A DNA stretch of 64,000 nt, taken from contig CAMAXW010000001.1 of the NCBI GenBank assembly GCA_945862315.1, positions 62,001 to 126,000 of the forward strand, given 5' to 3'. The translations under genes were made by a program, and so were the position numbers. The notes beneath the pieces are model-generated. The model ran no database searches. It was not told the origin of the DNA and saw only the letters and a program-made list of their open reading frames with translations. Of this stretch, positions 8,585 to 15,450 are shown in pieces; the first letter of the stretch is position 1, and each line of letters opens with the position of its first letter. The stretch is from Klebsiella pneumoniae. GTDB taxonomy: Bacteria > Pseudomonadota > Gammaproteobacteria > Ga0077536.

Positions 8585-8962
8585 ACGCCGCTTAAATTTA
8601 AATAGCAGCAGGGTCGGCCCCCTCAGCGGTAGCTCCGTTGAGGAGTGTGGCTTGAGGGACCGGTAGGCGCGCAGCCATACTGCCAGCCGGAGCCGGGCGA
8701 TTGCGTTCGGGCGCAGTAGTGCACCACTGCCGTCCCCAAAATCGAGCGGGTAGAAAACGGTCTGCACGGCGTTTGGGTTCAACGTAAAGGCCTGTGGCTG
8801 TTATAAGCTCGGGCCTATTTGAGCGTCAGCACCAGCCCGAGAAGTCTGCCGAATGCGCAAAGTGCCGCGGTAAATAGCCCGTGCAGCAGACTTTCCGGGG
8901 ATGGTATTACTGGCTGACGGGCAAGTCCATCGGCTCCCCAGAGCGCATGAGGTCGGCGCCGT
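8529..8962. other. 434-base gap between DUF692 and Sel1 genes, with a long imperfect hairpin
   Basis: No convincing conserved protein is seen in this divergent gap apart from the doubtful small frame described separately. Its right part (8824-8919) holds nested inverted repeats, listed as their own feature. Promoters for both flanking genes must lie here, but I could not pick out unambiguous -35/-10 pairs. Confidence 0.6.
8824..8919 (+). ncRNA. Candidate structured RNA or leader hairpin upstream of Sel1-repeat gene
   Basis: Nested inverted repeats fold this 96-base stretch. The outer stem pairs 8824-8829 (CGTCAG) with 8914-8919 (CTGACG), continued by 8832-8835 (CCAG) with 8910-8913 (CTGG) after a 2-base bulge. 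The inner stem pairs CCCG (8836-8839) with CGGG (8896-8899), then after a 2x2 internal loop AAGTCTGC (8842-8849) with GCAGACTT (8886-8893). The apical loop is about 36 bases. It ends 43 bases before the GTG start of the Sel1 gene, so it could be a 5' leader structure or an independent small RNA; strand is not proven. I do not recognise it as a known family. Confidence 0.35.
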
Positions 8963-10069
8963 GTGGCCCTAGTTAGCGCCCAAACACCAGCAAAATTGCG
9001 GGGAAACGTGTTCCAAAACTTGTTAATAAGCCGCCGTTTTTTGCGTCCCGCCCAGCTTGCAGGAGCGCTCGGGCTGCTACTTCACTTAACGCTGGCTACT
9101 GCGGAGAGTGTGAAAAGTCAGTTGGCCCGCGGTGACTATGTCGGCGCTGTGGCCCGCTTCGATGCCGGCGCGCGCGCTGGCGAAGCAATCGCCCAAAATA
9201 ATCTTGGGGTGCTTTTGCTACAAGGTAGGGGGGTCACTAAAGATCTGCTCGCGGCGCGCCACTGGTTTGAAGCTGCGGCCGCCCAAGGCCTGCCGGGTGC
9301 GATGTACAACCTGGGCATGGTCTACCTGCGTGGGTACGGCACGCCAGCAGACCCCGTAACAGCCGCCGGATGGTTACAAAAGGCCGCCGCGCTAGGGGAT
9401 GTGGAAGCGCAATTTTATCTCGCGACGCTGTATTTTCATGGCACCGGCCTCGCCAGCAACCCGGAACTTGCCGCCCACTGGTTTGCAGAAGCCGCCAAAC
9501 AGGGGCTTAAAGAAGCCAAATTCAATCTGGCGCTACTGCTCTTGGAAGGCAAGGGCGTGCCAGCCGACGAAGCTCAGGCCGTGCGCTTGCTGGAGTCCAT
9601 CGCCGAGTCCCACCCCGACGCCGCACTGGTGTTGGCCAAAGTAGACCTGCAATACCTCAAGGAACCGGAGCGGGCCGGTCGCGCACTCGCAACGTTTCGC
9701 CGCCTCGCAGAAAACGGCAACAGGGAAGCGCAGGCGGCATTGGGCACGCTCTACATCAGCGGCACCATCACGCCAAAAGATACCGAGGAAGGCCGTTTCT
9801 GGTTAGCGCAGTCGGCCCAACAGGGCTACGCCAAAGCGCAGCGGCAGATGGGGCAGCTCTACGAGTCTGGCGTGGGGGTAACCCGAGATTGGACGGAAGC
9901 CGCAGCCTGGTACACCTTGGCGGCGCAAGCGGGAGACCACGAATCAGCTGAACGCTTGGAAGGGCTGCTACCCAAACTCACCCCCATCGCACGTGAGCAG
10001 GTCGCGTTGCGCGCCGAGGTGCTGCATCAAGCACAAAAAATTTCAGCACCACCCACCGCCAAACCCTAA
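8963..10069 (+). CDS. Sel1-like repeat (SLR) protein, secreted/periplasmic
   Basis: 368 residues. A basic stretch followed by a hydrophobic segment (about 25-48, RRFLRPAQLAGALGLLLHL then ATAES) looks like a signal peptide after an N-terminal extension. The rest is a chain of about seven Sel1-type TPR-like helical repeats with the usual A-x-x-x-L-G-x-x-Y/L-x-x-G pattern, for example NNLGVLLLQGRGV, YNLGMVYLRGYGT, FYLATLYFHGTG and ALGTLYISGT. Such repeats mediate protein-protein contacts; partner unknown. The reading frame begins with GTG at 8963, but later TTG codons would place the signal peptide nearer the start, so the N terminus is uncertain. It stands alone on its strand, preceded by the hairpin region and followed by a 302-base gap. 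Confidence 0.82.
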   Translation: MALVSAQTPAKLRGNVFQNLLISRRFLRPAQLAGALGLLLHLTLATAESVKSQLARGDYVGAVARFDAGARAGEAIAQNNLGVLLLQGRGVTKDLLAARHWFEAAAAQGLPGAMYNLGMVYLRGYGTPADPVTAAGWLQKAAALGDVEAQFYLATLYFHGTGLASNPELAAHWFAEAAKQGLKEAKFNLALLLLEGKGVPADEAQAVRLLESIAESHPDAALVLAKVDLQYLKEPERAGRALATFRRLAENGNREAQAALGTLYISGTITPKDTEEGRFWLAQSAQQGYAKAQRQMGQLYESGVGVTRDWTEAAAWYTLAAQAGDHESAERLEGLLPKLTPIAREQVALRAEVLHQAQKISAPPTAKP

Positions 10070-10371
10070 TCTCGCGGCGTCCACGCGTGCAGGCTTGGTG
10101 AGAACCTAGCCCTACTTGACTGAGTACGTGACGCATCGCCAAGTGCCTTCGCCGCGAGCGCCCCTCAGCCTCCATCCGCGGGGCGTGCTGTGCCATCCTG
10201 CTCGTGCTCGCTGTTCTCGCTGGTTAACGCCCACCGCCACCGTGAGGGGATCCCGAGGCCGTGCTGCCCCGCAAGCACTGACTGGCTCCAGCGTTTAAAC
10301 TCCAAACATCCAATGCTCACCACCCGTCGTTAGCGGGTGCGGAATGAGCGTTTTTATTTTGAGGCCGCGCC
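10070..10371. other. 302-base gap between Sel1 and HAD-hydrolase genes
   Basis: No gene is seen. Near its right end CACCCG (10321-10326) and CGGGTG (10334-10339) form a small hairpin, followed after ten bases by a T-rich run (10350-10359) that also serves as the leader of the HAD gene. This may act as a weak terminator or attenuator, but the separation between stem and T-run argues against a standard one. Confidence 0.4.
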
Positions 10372-11046
10372 ATGCATCAGTACCCTTTCAAAGTCTCTGC
10401 CGTCCTGCTCGATATGGATGGCACGCTGCTCGATCTGCATTTTGACGATCAAGTGTGGAATTACGCCCTGCCCGGGCGGCTCGCGGCCCGTGATGGCACG
10501 TCTCTAGCGCAAGCCAAACAGCAAGTCACCGAGACCATCGAGCGCGAACGCGGCACCTTACGCTGGTACTGTTTAGACCACTGGAGTGGGATCTTTGGGG
10601 TGCCCATGCACGAAGTGGAGGCGGAGCAATCGGGTCTCGTTGGGGTTCGCGCAGGGACTCAATTATTTTTAGCCCACTTGCAGTCCCGCGGCATTCCAGC
10701 GGTGCTCGCCACCAACGCGCACCCGCGCAGTCTCGAGATGAAGTTAGCCAAAACCGGACTCGGCGATTATTTCACAGCGGTGCGCAGTTCCCATGACTAT
10801 GGCGCACCCAAAGAGCACCCCGCTTTTTGGGATGCGTTCGCAGCCGATGTGGGGTTTGACCCAGCCCGTTCCATTTTCGTCGACGACAATCTCACGGTGT
10901 TACGCGCGGCGCGGGCCTGGGGCATCGCCGAGTCCTACGGCATTACCCGTCCGAGCAGCACTGGGGCTGCGCGCGAATACCCTGATTTCCCGGCGGTCGA
11001 TCGGCTAGACGAATTAAACGAGCGCTGCGCACACGATATCGATTAG
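10372..11046 (+). CDS. yrfG: HAD-superfamily hydrolase, GMP/IMP nucleotidase (YrfG-like)
   Basis: 224 residues with all HAD phosphatase motifs: motif I LLDMDGTLLDL (catalytic Asp about residues 15-17), motif II at VLATNAHPRS, the motif III Lys in GAPKEHPAFWDA, and motif IV SIFVDDNLTVL. Length and the blocks DQVWNYALP and RWYCLDHWSG match the YrfG group, which dephosphorylates GMP and IMP. It is cytoplasmic, with no signal peptide. ATG at 10372 follows GCCGCGCC with no strong ribosome binding site. Its stop lies 7 bases from the convergent trmB stop. Confidence 0.88.
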   Translation: MHQYPFKVSAVLLDMDGTLLDLHFDDQVWNYALPGRLAARDGTSLAQAKQQVTETIERERGTLRWYCLDHWSGIFGVPMHEVEAEQSGLVGVRAGTQLFLAHLQSRGIPAVLATNAHPRSLEMKLAKTGLGDYFTAVRSSHDYGAPKEHPAFWDAFAADVGFDPARSIFVDDNLTVLRAARAWGIAESYGITRPSSTGAAREYPDFPAVDRLDELNERCAHDID

Positions 11047-11053
11047 CTCACTA

Positions 11054-11734
11054 TTAGCGCAGTGCCAGCACGAAATCGAAAATCAAGCGCCCTTCGCGCA
11101 AAGCCTTGCGCTCAAATTTGGTGACTTCTCGCCGCTGCAAACGCGGGGCGCATAAGCCGGCGCCCGCCAAGTTATACCAACCCGGAGCGGCCGCAATTTG
11201 CGCCAGCATCCAACGCGCGTAATCAGCACAGTCGGTGGCCACAAAGACGCAGCCGTGACGGGCCAACGTGCGCGCCAAGGCATTCAGGAGGTCTGCTTGA
11301 AAGATGCGGCGCTTCTGATGGCGTTTCTTGGGCCAAGGATCGGGAAAAAACAAATACACCGAACTCAGCGCGGCGTTGGGCAAACCGGCCAGCAGTTCGT
11401 TGACATCCCGTTGGGCGACCCAGAGGTTAGTCAGCCCAAAGGTTTCCGCGCGTAACAACAGATGCCCCACGCCCGGGCCATGAACTTCGCAGGCAATAAA
11501 GTCTTCGGCTGGTTGGGCGGCCGCAACCGCCGCAATATTCTCGCCGTCGCCGGCACCAATTTCTAAGGTCAGGGGGGCCCGCCGACCCGTCACGACCAAC
11601 GGGCGCGGCGTGCCGGTAGGCCACTCGCGTTGCGGTAATTGTTCCTGCAACGCCCGCCGTTGCCCCGGCGTGATGCGTCCTTCGCGTCGCACAAAGCTAC
11701 GCACCTCACGGTGCCTGGGTAAGTCGGCATTCAT
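11054..11734 (-). CDS. trmB: tRNA (guanine-N7-)-methyltransferase
   Basis: SAM-dependent enzyme forming m7G46 in tRNA. The 226 residues show the SAM-binding motif LEIGAGDGENIAA, the catalytic block YLFFPDPWPKKRHQKRRI and the C-terminal TKFERKALREGRLIFD typical of TrmB, at a normal length. It is the last gene of a leftward operon (response regulator, MBL hydrolase, thiS, thiG, trmB), 25 bases after thiG. A trmB-thiG link is common in gammaproteobacteria and probably reflects shared transcription, not shared function. Confidence 0.96.
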   Translation of the reverse strand: MNADLPRHREVRSFVRREGRITPGQRRALQEQLPQREWPTGTPRPLVVTGRRAPLTLEIGAGDGENIAAVAAAQPAEDFIACEVHGPGVGHLLLRAETFGLTNLWVAQRDVNELLAGLPNAALSSVYLFFPDPWPKKRHQKRRIFQADLLNALARTLARHGCVFVATDCADYARWMLAQIAAAPGWYNLAGAGLCAPRLQRREVTKFERKALREGRLIFDFVLALR

Positions 11735-11759
11735 TTACAAAACTGACCGGCCGGCAACG

Positions 11760-12563
11760 CTAAGCGTGAAACCGACCGTCGATCGGCGAGGAGGCTGAGG
11801 CGTGGGTACGGCGCGGCATACGCCCGGCGAGGAACGCCAAACGTCCAGACTGCAGGGCCAACCGCATGGCTTGGGCCATGAGTACGGGCTGACCCGCTTC
11901 GGCAATCGCGGTGTTCATCAAAACCGCATCACAGCCGAGTTCCATGGCGATGCTGGCATCAGATGCCGTGCCCACCCCTGCATCGACGATAACGGGCACC
12001 CGCGCCTGCTCGATAATTTCACGCAAGGTATAGCGATTTTGGATCCCCAAACCCGAGCCAATGGGCGCCGCCAGCGGCATGATGGCCACACAGCCAATCG
12101 CTTCAAGCCGTTTCGCCAGAATGGGGTCATCGCTGGTATAGACCATGACCTCAAAGCCCTCGGCGACCAAGGTTTCTGCGGCGGCTAGGGTTTCGATGAC
12201 GTTGGGATAGAGCGTGCGCTGATCCGCCAGCACTTCTAATTTAACGAGGCGATGGTCATCCAGCATCTCGCGCGCCAGCCGGCAAGTCCGCACTGCGGAC
12301 GCCGCGTCGTAGCAACCTGCGGTGTTCGGCAAAATGGTGTAGCGCGCGGGATCGATCACATCGAGCAAATTAGGTTCGCCCTCACGCTGGCCAAGATTGG
12401 TTCGACGCACAGCAACGGTCACGATATTGGCCCCGCTCGCCTCAATGGCCAAGCGAGTTTCCTCGAGGTCTCGGTATTTCCCGGTGCCTACCAACAGGCG
12501 GGATGCGTAGGTAACGCCCGCGATGGAAAATGGGTCCGAGGACGGCAGATATTGAGAGCTCAT
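11760..12563 (-). CDS. thiG: Thiazole synthase
   Basis: Forms the thiazole phosphate of thiamine from DXP, dehydroglycine and the sulfur of ThiS-thiocarboxylate. The 267 residues hold [16 protein letters not shown] (KY in the DXP-binding loop; Schiff-base Lys later in the barrel), [51 protein letters not shown] and the phosphate-binding GVGT. Full length for the family. It directly follows thiS (38 bases) in a leftward operon. No TPP riboswitch was seen upstream of the operon. Confidence 0.97.
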   Translation of the reverse strand: MSSQYLPSSDPFSIAGVTYASRLLVGTGKYRDLEETRLAIEASGANIVTVAVRRTNLGQREGEPNLLDVIDPARYTILPNTAGCYDAASAVRTCRLAREMLDDHRLVKLEVLADQRTLYPNVIETLAAAETLVAEGFEVMVYTSDDPILAKRLEAIGCVAIMPLAAPIGSGLGIQNRYTLREIIEQARVPVIVDAGVGTASDASIAMELGCDAVLMNTAIAEAGQPVLMAQAMRLALQSGRLAFLAGRMPRRTHASASSPIDGRFHA

Positions 12564-12601
12564 GGTGGGCCTGCAAACGTTAGCATTGTCAGAATTGGCA
12601 C

Positions 12602-12799
12602 CTATCCGCCACCAATGGCGCGCACGATTTCAACGCACTCGCCGGGCTGCAATACCTGCGTGGAGAACAGGCGTTTGGGCAGTAGTTCGCCGTTAATTTC
12701 TACCGCGATCCTACCGCGGATTTCCAGCAGCTCCAGCAGTTGGCTCAAGGTACAGTTGTCGCTGACCGACTGCGGCGTGCCATTCACAATGATATTCAT
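12602..12799 (-). CDS. thiS: Sulfur carrier protein ThiS
   Basis: 65-residue ubiquitin-like sulfur carrier. It starts [12 protein letters not shown] and ends AIGGG, the glycine tail that is adenylated and thiocarboxylated before sulfur is given to ThiG. The tail has three glycines, as in several bacterial ThiS proteins. The gene starts 6 bases after the stop of the MBL hydrolase gene and is followed by thiG, so coexpression is expected. Confidence 0.95.
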   Translation of the reverse strand: MNIIVNGTPQSVSDNCTLSQLLELLEIRGRIAVEINGELLPKRLFSTQVLQPGECVEIVRAIGGG

Positions 12800-12805
12800 C
12801 TGGTG

Positions 12806-13714
12806 TCAGAACTCGACGACCATCCCTTCGCGGGCGACCGTGCAGATTAGCGTGGCATTTCGGTCATGAATTATCTGCAGGCAGTCACGGTGGATCGCCG
12901 CCACCTGCTCATCGTCGTAGGCGGGGTCGTGATGAAAAAGATAGAGCGTCTTGACCCCAGCATCGATGGCAAAATTCACCGTGTCGATGTAGCAAGAATG
13001 GCCCCAACCGCGCTTGCGCTCGTAGTCGGCCCGGGTGTACTGCGCGTCATGGATGAGAATGTCTGCACCGCGGACAAAATCGAGGTCCGCTTGCCGTTCT
13101 TCGGCCGCGATGTCCTGCATCTCGAGGCTTTCCTCCGCGCTGAACTCGCTAGCGCGACGCTCGATCGACGAGTGTAGATAGTCGACTTCATTGTCCGAGG
13201 CATACACGATGCTGAGCGTGCCAACGGTAATGCGGTAACCATAGGTGACGCCGGGGTGGTGCACGCTCTGGTAGCGGATATGCATCGGGCCGTGCTGCAA
13301 ACCTGCCCCTGAAGGGGTGAGATATTCAATGTTCGCCATCCAGGTTTCGGTTTCGACCGGGAAATAAGGCGCCTTCATTTGGTTAGAAATGTGGCGGCTA
13401 ATGTCAGCCGCGGTTTGACCCGGCCCGAAAAACCGAATTTTCCATTGCGGCAAAAAGGCCGGCACAAAAAAGGGCAACCCGCAAATGTGATCCCAGTGGT
13501 AGTGGGTGAAAACCACCAGCAATTCTGTCAGGTCCTGTTGCCCTACCAGACTCTCGCCCAGCGGTATGAGGCCGGTGCCCCCATCGCACACCAGCAAATG
13601 ACCCTCCGCCCGAATTTCCACGCAAGAAGTATTACCACCGACCCCTAGATGGCTGCGATGGGGTGCTGCGTGGGAGCCACGCACTCCCCAGAACCGAAGG
13701 TAGTTGGGGTTCAT
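12806..13714 (-). CDS. MBL-fold metallo-hydrolase (PhnP/class II phosphodiesterase-like)
   Basis: 302 residues of metallo-beta-lactamase fold: N-terminal LRFWGVRGSHAAP, GGNTSCVEIRAEGHLLVCDGGTG, the metal motif FTHYHWDHICGLPFF, LIHDAQYT and the final FHHDPAYDD. The WGxRGS start with HxHxDH is shared with proteins annotated as class II cAMP-phosphodiesterase-like or PhnP-like hydrolases; the real substrate is unknown. It overlaps the response-regulator gene by 4 bases (ATGA) and precedes thiS by 6 bases. A paralogue lies at 52029-53006. The tight coupling with a receiver domain suggests a signalling role, which is inference. Confidence 0.87.
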   Translation of the reverse strand: MNPNYLRFWGVRGSHAAPHRSHLGVGGNTSCVEIRAEGHLLVCDGGTGLIPLGESLVGQQDLTELLVVFTHYHWDHICGLPFFVPAFLPQWKIRFFGPGQTAADISRHISNQMKAPYFPVETETWMANIEYLTPSGAGLQHGPMHIRYQSVHHPGVTYGYRITVGTLSIVYASDNEVDYLHSSIERRASEFSAEESLEMQDIAAEERQADLDFVRGADILIHDAQYTRADYERKRGWGHSCYIDTVNFAIDAGVKTLYLFHHDPAYDDEQVAAIHRDCLQIIHDRNATLICTVAREGMVVEF

Positions 13715-14106
13715 ACCGGTGAGGGGGCCGACGCACCCGTATAAAGAGCGATTTTTTCTTGGATCACCTGAACGGTCATTGGTTTGGGCAGAAACTCTTT
13801 AACGCCGAGTTCGACCGCCGTCTGGCGGTCCTGCGCGTAGTCCTTCGAACTAATAATGACCACCGCAGTCTCGCGATGCAGGGTCAAACCGCGCAGTTCC
13901 TGCAAAAAAGTGAGGCCGTCTTTGTCCGGCATGATGATGTCGAGGAAGAGCAAATCGGGGCGTTGTTCGCAAAGCAGAGGCATGGCTTGCGCCGCAGAGG
14001 AAAAGGTCAGTAATTTTACGGGCAAATTAGCGGTCGCCCGCATGAAGAAAGACCTCACCGCAGCGGCATCATCAACCAACACCACCATCGGGCACGTCGC
14101 GGTCAT
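13711..14106 (-). CDS. Single-domain response regulator (CheY-like)
   Basis: 131 residues forming one receiver domain: acidic pair in VVLVDDAAAVRSFF, phospho-acceptor Asp in LLFLDIIMPDKDG, the Ser of VVIISSKD and the conserved Lys in FLPKPM. There is no output domain, so it should act by protein contact. ATG at 14106 is preferred over an upstream in-frame start at 14133 because AGGTAAG lies just upstream. No histidine kinase is in the window. It is first in the operon and translationally coupled to the MBL hydrolase. Confidence 0.9.
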   Translation of the reverse strand: MTATCPMVVLVDDAAAVRSFFMRATANLPVKLLTFSSAAQAMPLLCEQRPDLLFLDIIMPDKDGLTFLQELRGLTLHRETAVVIISSKDYAQDRQTAVELGVKEFLPKPMTVQVIQEKIALYTGASAPSPV

Positions 14107-14280
14107 TCGGTTGCTTACCTGTCGCAGTTGCAAAATGGGGAGACTTCAACGGGCCATAGGGCTCACTTGTCTGTGAAAACATTATCAAGCACCCGTTGCT
14201 TAGGTGCCACCCATACGGCATCAATCGCCAACTATCTGGTCGGCCAGTTCGATGATTGCGGCCATCTGCCACAACGGGCT

Positions 14281-14308
14281 TTGCTGCGCGCCATCAACTG
14301 GCTAGAAT
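14281..14308 (+). promoter_or_regulatory. Probable sigma70 promoter of tRNA-Gly
   Basis: TTGCTG (14281-14286) and TAGAAT (14303-14308) are spaced by 16 bases, and the tRNA begins 14 bases after the -10 element. Confidence 0.5.
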
Positions 14309-14321
14309 CAATCACACCCCA

Positions 14322-14395
14322 GCGGGTGTAGTTCAATGGCAGAACTTCAGCTTCCCAAGCTGATAGCGTGGGTTCGATTCCCATCACCCGCTCCA
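14322..14395 (+). tRNA. tRNA-Gly (anticodon CCC)
   Basis: Complete cloverleaf: acceptor GCGGGTG pairs with CACCCGC (14385-14391), anticodon stem TCAGC/GCTGA encloses the loop TTCCCAA, giving anticodon CCC, and the T-arm reads GTGGG-TTCGATT-CCCAT. CCA is encoded (14393-14395). It is an isolated tRNA at the left edge of the AT-rich gap. Confidence 0.97.
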
Positions 14396-14826
14396 AATTA
14401 ACGGCGCCCACCCGTGCCGCGCTGGGTTCCGCAGCGCAGCCCCTCCGCTTTTCCGGTCAGTCCCACGCCCTGCGTTGGGGCCACCCGCCAGCACGCGCAG
14501 ATAAACCCTCAAAACTTATGCACAGAATCTGTGGATAAGTCTGTGTCTAAAACGGTTTGAGCTACGATCTAGCACGGCAAATCAACCCTCTGACACGGAA
14601 TGGTCATATTTTGCTCGAAATTACAATAATTCTTAAAAAACAATAGGTTGAGAGTTATTTCGACTAAGCAAGCGAGCCTCTTTCGCTAAGTTCAGCTTTA
14701 ATCAGGCAGAGCACCTCCGCGTTGTGCATAACAACAATCTCACCGCTTGCAAAATTTAACGAGATGGCAGCGCAAAGGCAGCGGGCAGCACCGGCCGCAG
14801 CGAACACAGTGGTTCGCCCGCTGGCG
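14396..14826. other. 431-base gap, AT-rich, with DnaA-box cluster
   Basis: No gene is seen between tRNA-Gly and the ftsN-like gene. The centre (about 14500-14760) is clearly richer in A/T than its surroundings, with a notably A/T-rich core at about 14600-14660, and contains the DnaA boxes listed separately. Confidence 0.7.
14516..14731. promoter_or_regulatory. Cluster of DnaA boxes (possible origin-like or DnaA-titration site)
   Basis: Matches to TTATNCACA: TTATGCACA at 14516-14524 (+), TTATCCACA at 14530-14538 (-), TTAGACACA with one mismatch at 14542-14550 (-), and TTATGCACA at 14723-14731 (-). The first two face each other across 5 bases. An A/T-rich stretch lies between the third and fourth boxes, as a DNA-unwinding element would. 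No dnaA, dnaN or gidA is next to it, so its role is open: chromosome origin, datA/DARS-like site, or DnaA-controlled promoter. Confidence 0.55.
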
Positions 14827-15450
14827 TTACGGCACTCGGGCACCCACTTTGAGCACCACCACCCTCTGCCCACTCTCGAGCAAGCGGGCCCGCATCGATT
14901 GGACTTCGGGCATCGTTTTCAGGGGGCCGACATGGACCCGATACCAGATATCGTGGCCGTTAATCACCACGCGTTGGATTGTGGAGGAAGTACCTTGCAG
15001 GGCTAGTTGCGCTTTGGCTTGGTCGGCCTCTTCAAATTTCTGATACGAGCCTACCTGCAACAAGAAAGTGACATTGGGTTCGGCCGGGCGAGTGGGAGGC
15101 GTTGGGCTAGCGAGATCGCTATCCGGCACTCTGACTTCGGTATCAGGCAAGATTTTATAAAATTCAAAGTCTGGCTTGGGCGCGACGGCCTGAACAGGCT
15201 CGGGCGCGGCCTCCACGGGTGCGGGTAACGCCTCGGCGTCGGCATTTTGGGCGGCCTCGCGAGCGTTATTGCTAGGCGCGACCTCTGGGGTGTTTGGGGG
15301 TATCGGCTGCTTGGCGCGTCCGGTCATCGCGAAATAAACGATGACCGCGGCGGTCAGTCCCAGGAGGAGGCCGGAAATAAAAGTAACCCAGCTACCCAGC
15401 GGGCGACCGCTAGGTTGGTGGTGTTCGCGCCGTTGCTGATCGCGTGCCAT
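14827..15450 (-). CDS. ftsN: SPOR-domain cell-division protein, FtsN-like
   Basis: 207 residues: short cytoplasmic tail rich in Arg/Gln/His, one membrane segment (about 21-43, WVTFISGLLLGLTAAVIVYF), a Pro/Ala/Glu-rich periplasmic linker, and a C-terminal SPOR domain (about 125-207, VTFLLQVGSYQKFEEADQAK, then IWYRVHVGPL). SPOR domains bind denuded peptidoglycan at the septum. The symbol rests on this architecture and on the conserved order priA-argS-ftsN. ATG at 15450 overlaps the argS stop by one base (TAATG), so the genes are coupled. The hslVU pair that often follows ftsN is absent; the DnaA-box gap lies there instead. Confidence 0.85.
   Translation of the reverse strand: MARDQQRREHHQPSGRPLGSWVTFISGLLLGLTAAVIVYFAMTGRAKQPIPPNTPEVAPSNNAREAAQNADAEALPAPVEAAPEPVQAVAPKPDFEFYKILPDTEVRVPDSDLASPTPPTRPAEPNVTFLLQVGSYQKFEEADQAKAQLALQGTSSTIQRVVINGHDIWYRVHVGPLKTMPEVQSMRARLLESGQRVVVLKVGARVP

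Noticed and set aside
8471-8782. 103-codon frame as a full gene upstream of DUF692
   Set aside because: TTG start, no ribosome binding site, Arg-rich composition, no family match I can name; only the short ATG-started part is kept, as a doubtful lead.
14107-14321. TPP riboswitch upstream of the thiS/thiG operon
   Set aside because: I looked for the conserved CTGAGA and downstream ACCTGATCTGG-type blocks in the operon leader and did not see them; thiS is also third in the operon.
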